Assembly: GCA_964461885.1 (NCBI GenBank)
Contig: CAYWVY010000017.1
Coordinates: 1 to 34,351, forward strand
DNA: 34,351 nt
Origin: UBA288 sp964461885
Lineage (GTDB): Archaea > Halobacteriota > Methanomicrobia > Methanomicrobiales > Methanospirillaceae
Direction: 5' to 3'
Position numbers and translations under genes: made by a program. A model generated the notes under the pieces. It saw only the letters and a program-made list of their open reading frames with translations, did no database searches and was not told the origin of the DNA. Within the stretch, counting starts at the first letter, position 1, and every line of letters starts with the position of its first letter. Of this stretch, positions 30,919 through 34,351 are shown one piece after another.

Positions 30919-32205
30919 TTAGAGAGCGTTGAAGAGCCAGACGACGTCGGCGAAGTCGATCCGGCCGTTCCTGTTGAAGTCGAACCGCGGGACGGGCTCG
31001 TGTCCGGCGATCCAGCTCATCTGGTTGAAGTACAGGACGACGTCCGCGAAGTCCTTCCGGCCGTTGCCGTTCACATCCTCGCAGATACCGTCACCGTTCG
31101 TGTCGCCCGGCACTCCCGTCCCGCCCGGCACCGTGACCACCCCGAACAGGGGGGTCGTGCTCCTCGCGCCGGCCAGGTATATCTCGTACCCGTCACGCAG
31201 GTCCGTGAAGGCCACGATCTCACCGTCGATTGCAGTCTCAAACTGCTGGCTCTCGGCGCTCACAAGCGGCCGCTCCTCGTTCGCCGCGAGATCGAAGAGA
31301 TAGATATCACCGGAGTCCCGGCGGGCGTCGCTCCAGACCACGAGATTTCCATCGATCGCCGGGTGGGTCTGGAACGATTCGGATGGCGAGAGCCACCGCT
31401 TTGTCCCGTTCTGCAGGTCGAGGTCGAGCTCGCAGATCCGGATATTCCAGTCCCACTGATCGGAGTTATACTGGGACCAGACGATCCGGTCGCCCGAGGA
31501 ACGGAGCCTGTCGATCGACTCATTCGACATCCGCTCGAGCACGCGGGTGCTGTCGTCCTGCAGGTGCCGGAAATAGACCCCGCCGAAATCGGTGTCAGTC
31601 CAGACCAGCTTCTTACCCGAGACCCACGGTTTGGTCTGGGTATTCGAGTCCTGGTAGGCCTGCCTCGGTCCGCCGCTCACGCCGATCTCCCGGAAGAAGA
31701 TCCGTCCCTGTTCCGACCGTTTCGGTTCCGATTGATTGCTCGTCTCCGACTCGACCTTATCGATCCAGGTCACGATCACGCCGTCGTCGTCCGAGATCGC
31801 GGGGCTGCATTCGTATCCGCCAAACAGGCTGTCCGGAAGGTTCACCATCACCGGCTCGCCTCCCGCCTCGAGATCGAGCAGGTAAATGTCCGGGTTCTCC
31901 AGTGCCTGGCTGTTCCGGTAGTCCTCCCAGACGACGTACCGGCCCGCGATCTGGGGGTTGACCTGGTCTTTCAGGTCGCCGGTCAGCTGGCGGATCTGGC
32001 CAGTCATGCCGTCATAGAGGACGATGTCCCAGTCATCGTCCAGGTTCTGGCGTTCCTGCCAGACCACCTTCGTTCCCGAGATCGCCGGGTTCCGCTGTTC
32101 GAAGTCGTCGTTCGTGAGCCGCAGTTCCCAGGCGGCCGCTGCGCCGGGCAGGACGAGCAGCGCGGCCAGGAGGAGAATAAGAAGGGGACAGGTTCGGATC
32201 GACAT
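30919..32205 (-). CDS. Exported beta-propeller protein with C-terminal dockerin
   Basis: 428 residues from ATG 32205, which has a GGTGATC Shine-Dalgarno 6 bases upstream; GTG 32220 is an alternative. A signal peptide (1-25, ending GAAAA) is followed by TolB/WD40-like blades recognised by recurring NPAISGTKVVWQER, NPQIAGRYVVWEDYRN, HPAIDGNLVVWSDARR and IDGEIVAFTDLRDG. The last 65 residues form a dockerin-like module: GDTNGDGICEDVNGNGRKD-type calcium loop with FADVVLYFN, and a second loop DFNRNGRIDFADVVWLFNAL. Dockerins bind cohesins, and the next gene on this strand encodes a cohesin-like domain. The propeller ligand is unknown. Confidence 0.85.
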   Translation of the reverse strand: MSIRTCPLLILLLAALLVLPGAAAAWELRLTNDDFEQRNPAISGTKVVWQERQNLDDDWDIVLYDGMTGQIRQLTGDLKDQVNPQIAGRYVVWEDYRNSQALENPDIYLLDLEAGGEPVMVNLPDSLFGGYECSPAISDDDGVIVTWIDKVESETSNQSEPKRSEQGRIFFREIGVSGGPRQAYQDSNTQTKPWVSGKKLVWTDTDFGGVYFRHLQDDSTRVLERMSNESIDRLRSSGDRIVWSQYNSDQWDWNIRICELDLDLQNGTKRWLSPSESFQTHPAIDGNLVVWSDARRDSGDIYLFDLAANEERPLVSAESQQFETAIDGEIVAFTDLRDGYEIYLAGARSTTPLFGVVTVPGGTGVPGDTNGDGICEDVNGNGRKDFADVVLYFNQMSWIAGHEPVPRFDFNRNGRIDFADVVWLFNAL

Positions 32206-32248
32206 CGGCGGGATCACCACAGCATGTTCGATCCTGTTGGGGCTTACC

Positions 32249-32256
32249 TTATTTGT
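32249..32256 (-). promoter_or_regulatory. Possible TATA box of the dockerin gene
   Basis: Minus-strand CAAATAAGG predicts transcription from about 32225, leaving a leader of about 20 bases that includes the GGTGATC ribosome-binding site. Confidence 0.4.
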
Positions 32257-32288
32257 AACGGTGCTTCCCGGCCTGCTGCGGAGCGCAC

Positions 32289-32299
32289 CCTTTTCATAT
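32289..32299 (+). promoter_or_regulatory. Possible TATA box of cofC
   Basis: CCTTTTCATAT lies about 35 bases before the cofC ATG, giving an almost leaderless transcript. Confidence 0.4.
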
Positions 32300-32327
32300 C
32301 GGAGCGCAAACCCGATCTGATCGCTCC

Positions 32328-33011
32328 ATGCCCATCGCCGTGATTCCGTTCCGGCCGGTCAACCCGAAGACCCGGCTCTCAGGGCTCCTGTCCCAGGCAG
32401 AGCGCGAATCCTTCGCCCGGGCCATGCTCGCCGACGTGGTCGGCGCCGTCCGGGCTGCGGGGCTCGACCCCCTCATCCTCAGCACCCACCCGTACGACTG
32501 CCCGAACGCCGAGGTCCGGATCGCGCCCGCAGGCCTGTCGGAGGCGCTCAACGCCCTGCTCCCGACCCTCGATCCGCCCGTGCTCGTGATCATGGCCGAC
32601 CTGCCCCTTGTCACGCCCGACGCGATCCGGCGGCTCGTCGATGCCGCCGCCGACATCGCCATCGCTCCCGGGCGGGGCGGCGGCACCAACGCCATCCATA
32701 TCCGCGATACGGCCCGCTTCCATGTCGATTATTACGAGATCTCGGTCAGCAAGCACATGGCGATCGCAAAAGCGGCCGGGCTCTCGGTCGAGATCCTCGA
32801 CTCATTCCGCCTGTACCTCGACCTCGACGAGGAGGGGGACCTCGTTGACCTGCTCATCCACGGTGACGGACAGGCCCGCGCCTGCCTCGAGTCGCTCGGC
32901 ATCGCCCTCTCGGCCACGCGGGGCCGGGTCTGCCTTGAGCGCCGCCCCGGGCCCGACGAGACGGGGGTCATCCTGCGGCTCGGAAAGGTGACCGGGGCTG
33001 CGGACCGATGA
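32328..33011 (+). CDS. cofC: 2-phospho-L-lactate guanylyltransferase
   Basis: 227 residues. CofC activates 2-phospho-L-lactate with GTP to make the precursor of the F420 side chain. Family features are the N-terminal MPIAVIPFRPVNPKTRLSGLL, where Pro and Lys shape the GTP site, LVIMADLPLVTPDAI with the metal-binding Asp, and GRGGGTNAIHIRD. F420 is the main hydride carrier in methanogenesis, which fits the host. It is divergent from the dockerin gene. The ABC gene begins 39 bases downstream. Confidence 0.95.
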   Translation: MPIAVIPFRPVNPKTRLSGLLSQAERESFARAMLADVVGAVRAAGLDPLILSTHPYDCPNAEVRIAPAGLSEALNALLPTLDPPVLVIMADLPLVTPDAIRRLVDAAADIAIAPGRGGGTNAIHIRDTARFHVDYYEISVSKHMAIAKAAGLSVEILDSFRLYLDLDEEGDLVDLLIHGDGQARACLESLGIALSATRGRVCLERRPGPDETGVILRLGKVTGAADR

Positions 33012-33050
33012 CCGAAACATTCAGGTCCGTCGGGACATGAGGGAGGGGAG

Positions 33051-34037
33051 ATGGCTGACGAGGTGATCCAGGTCGACGGCCTTTACCACCGGTTCGACGA
33101 GCTCGTCGCGGTGGACGGCGTCTCGTTCTCGGTCTCGGCCGGCGAAGTCTTCTCGTTCCTCGGCCCGAACGGCGCCGGCAAGTCGACCGTGATCAACGTC
33201 CTGACCACCCTCCTGCCGATACAGGACGGAGAGGTCGTGATCGCGGGCCGCGACCTCCGCACCGAGCCGGACCGGGTCCGGGAGGCGATCGGGATCGTCT
33301 TCCAGGAGGTGACCCTCGACCGCGACATGACCGTGGCCGAGACGCTCGAGTTCCACGGGCGGCTCTACGGCCTTGCGCGCGAGGAGCGACGGAGCCGCAT
33401 CGACGAACTCGTCGACCTTGTCGAGCTCGGGGCGAAGCGCGACACCCTGATCAAGCACCTCTCCGGCGGGATGAAGCGGCGCCTGGAGATCGCACGCGGA
33501 CTCATGACCCGTCCGACCGTGCTCTTCCTTGACGAGCCGACGATCGGGCTGGACCCCCAGACACGGGCCCGGATGTGGGACTACCTCCGCCAGGTCAACC
33601 GGGAGGGGACCACGATCTTTCTCACGACCCATTACATGGACGAGGCGGACCAGCTCTCGAACCGGATCGCGATCATCGATCACGGCCGGATCGTCGCCGA
33701 GGGCCGGCCGTACGAGCTCAAGAACGCACTCGGCCAGGACATGATCTACCTGGCGACGGCTGATAACGGCCGGGCGCGGGCCGTGCTCGAGGGGACTCCG
33801 AACGTGGGCGCCATCCACGAGAAGGGCGGCGGCCTCCTCGTGATGGTCACGGACGACGGTACACTGGTCCTGCCGCACATGCTCGATGCCCTCCGGACAG
33901 AGAACATCGCGGTGACCGGGATCAACATGAAAAAGCCCTCGATGGACGACGTCTTCATCCACCACACGGGAAGGGAGCTGCGCGACGAACGGGCCGAGAA
34001 CGTGGCGACGGCCGTCAGCCGCGCGGGGAGGCACTGA
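33051..34037 (+). CDS. ABC transporter ATP-binding protein, DrrA/ABC-2 type
   Basis: 328 residues. All ATPase motifs are intact: Walker A G38-PNGAGKS-45, Q-loop Gln85, signature LSGGM 137-141, Walker B with Asp161-Glu162, and H-loop His194. The C-terminal 100 residues are the extension usual in DrrA-type exporters (ending in a SMDDVFIHHTGREL motif). GGAGG lies just before the ATG. The permease gene follows with a one-base overlap (TGATG). Substrate unknown; such pairs export drugs, lipids or polysaccharides. Confidence 0.93.
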   Translation: MADEVIQVDGLYHRFDELVAVDGVSFSVSAGEVFSFLGPNGAGKSTVINVLTTLLPIQDGEVVIAGRDLRTEPDRVREAIGIVFQEVTLDRDMTVAETLEFHGRLYGLAREERRSRIDELVDLVELGAKRDTLIKHLSGGMKRRLEIARGLMTRPTVLFLDEPTIGLDPQTRARMWDYLRQVNREGTTIFLTTHYMDEADQLSNRIAIIDHGRIVAEGRPYELKNALGQDMIYLATADNGRARAVLEGTPNVGAIHEKGGGLLVMVTDDGTLVLPHMLDALRTENIAVTGINMKKPSMDDVFIHHTGRELRDERAENVATAVSRAGRH

Positions 34038-34351
34038 TGGCGGACCGGCGGCTCCTGACGATCTACTGGCGCGACATGCTCCGGTACGTCCGGTTCAGAG
34101 CGCTCCTCATCTCGTCGCTGGTCCAGCCGGCCCTCTGGCTCGCCTTCTTCGGGATCGCGATGTCGAGCAGCTTCGACAGCATCGGGTCCCAGTTTCCCTC
34201 GGTCCCGGGCATCCCGCAGGTCGGGTACCTGACCTACATGTGCGCGGGCGTGATCTCGATGACCACGCTCTTCACGAGCCTCTTCGGCGGCATGAGCCTC
34301 CTCTTCGACAAGAACTGGGGCCTGCTCCGCGAGGTGATGGCCGCGCCCATG
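34037..34351 (+). CDS. ABC-2 type permease, N-terminal part (runs off the right edge)
   Basis: The first 105 residues, starting MADRRLLTIYWRDMLRYVRF. Two hydrophobic segments are seen (about 21-42, RALLISSLVQPALWLAFFGI, and about 65-90, GYLTYMCAGVISMTTLFTSL), followed by GLLREVMAAPM, which is typical of ABC-2 permeases. It is the membrane partner of the ATPase with which it overlaps. Confidence 0.9.
   Translation, partial: MADRRLLTIYWRDMLRYVRFRALLISSLVQPALWLAFFGIAMSSSFDSIGSQFPSVPGIPQVGYLTYMCAGVISMTTLFTSLFGGMSLLFDKNWGLLREVMAAPM

Overview
The window is a GC-rich stretch of an archaeal chromosome, most likely from a methanogen of the order Methanomicrobiales. The evidence is an archaeal-type S10/spc ribosomal protein cluster (S4e, L19e, L32e and RNase P subunit Rpp29 among the genes), a cofC gene for coenzyme F420, a surface protein with a DUF3821-like domain and a PGF-CTERM tail, archaeal aIF1A and NusA-like proteins, and TATA-box promoters placed for leaderless or nearly leaderless transcripts. 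The genus is not settled by the sequence. The assembly is a draft: it holds a 100-N gap flanked by the same 55 bases on both sides, and two genes carry simple frameshifts.

Layout. 1-378: the start of a tyrosine recombinase gene lies directly behind a tRNA-Thr(UGU) gene, so the left edge is probably one end of an integrated element. 796-5625 (+ strand): stand-alone thiN, S17e, dapA-dapB (lysine/diaminopimelate pathway), a 2x[4Fe-4S] ferredoxin, a sorted surface protein, a small nitroreductase and aIF1A. About 5932-7150 (- strand): a TnpB-only IS200/IS605-type element with an intact RuvC triad and zinc finger. 7558-21827 (- strand): a tightly packed cluster running L3, L4, L23, L2, S19, L22, S3, L29, Rpp29, S17, L14, L24, S4e, L5, S14, S8, L6, L32e, L19e, L18, S5, L30, L15, secY (frameshifted), adkA, an EMC3/Oxa1-like membrane protein and cmk. 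It is read from a strong promoter near 22250 through a leader of about 400 nt rich in hairpins.

22331-27000: a SagB-type nitroreductase (+), then on the - strand a two-domain rhodanese followed by a DUF1622 membrane protein (frameshifted), tRNA-Val(GAC), serA, and a nusA-hisE pair. 27047-32205 (- strand) is a block of exported proteins: two related lipoproteins, a large protein with a cohesin-like domain, two CBM6-like domains and a PKD-like domain, and a beta-propeller protein ending in a dockerin. 32328-34351 (+): cofC, an ABC-2 type ATPase and the start of its permease.

Most of the window is core translation, protein export and amino-acid metabolism. The most notable parts are the cohesin-like/dockerin neighbours, the structured leader of the ribosomal operon, the intact TnpB with its presumed guide RNA, and the integrase at tRNA-Thr. 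The frameshifts and the gap look like assembly errors; they matter because they break secY, which should be essential, and hide the start of the cohesin-like protein.
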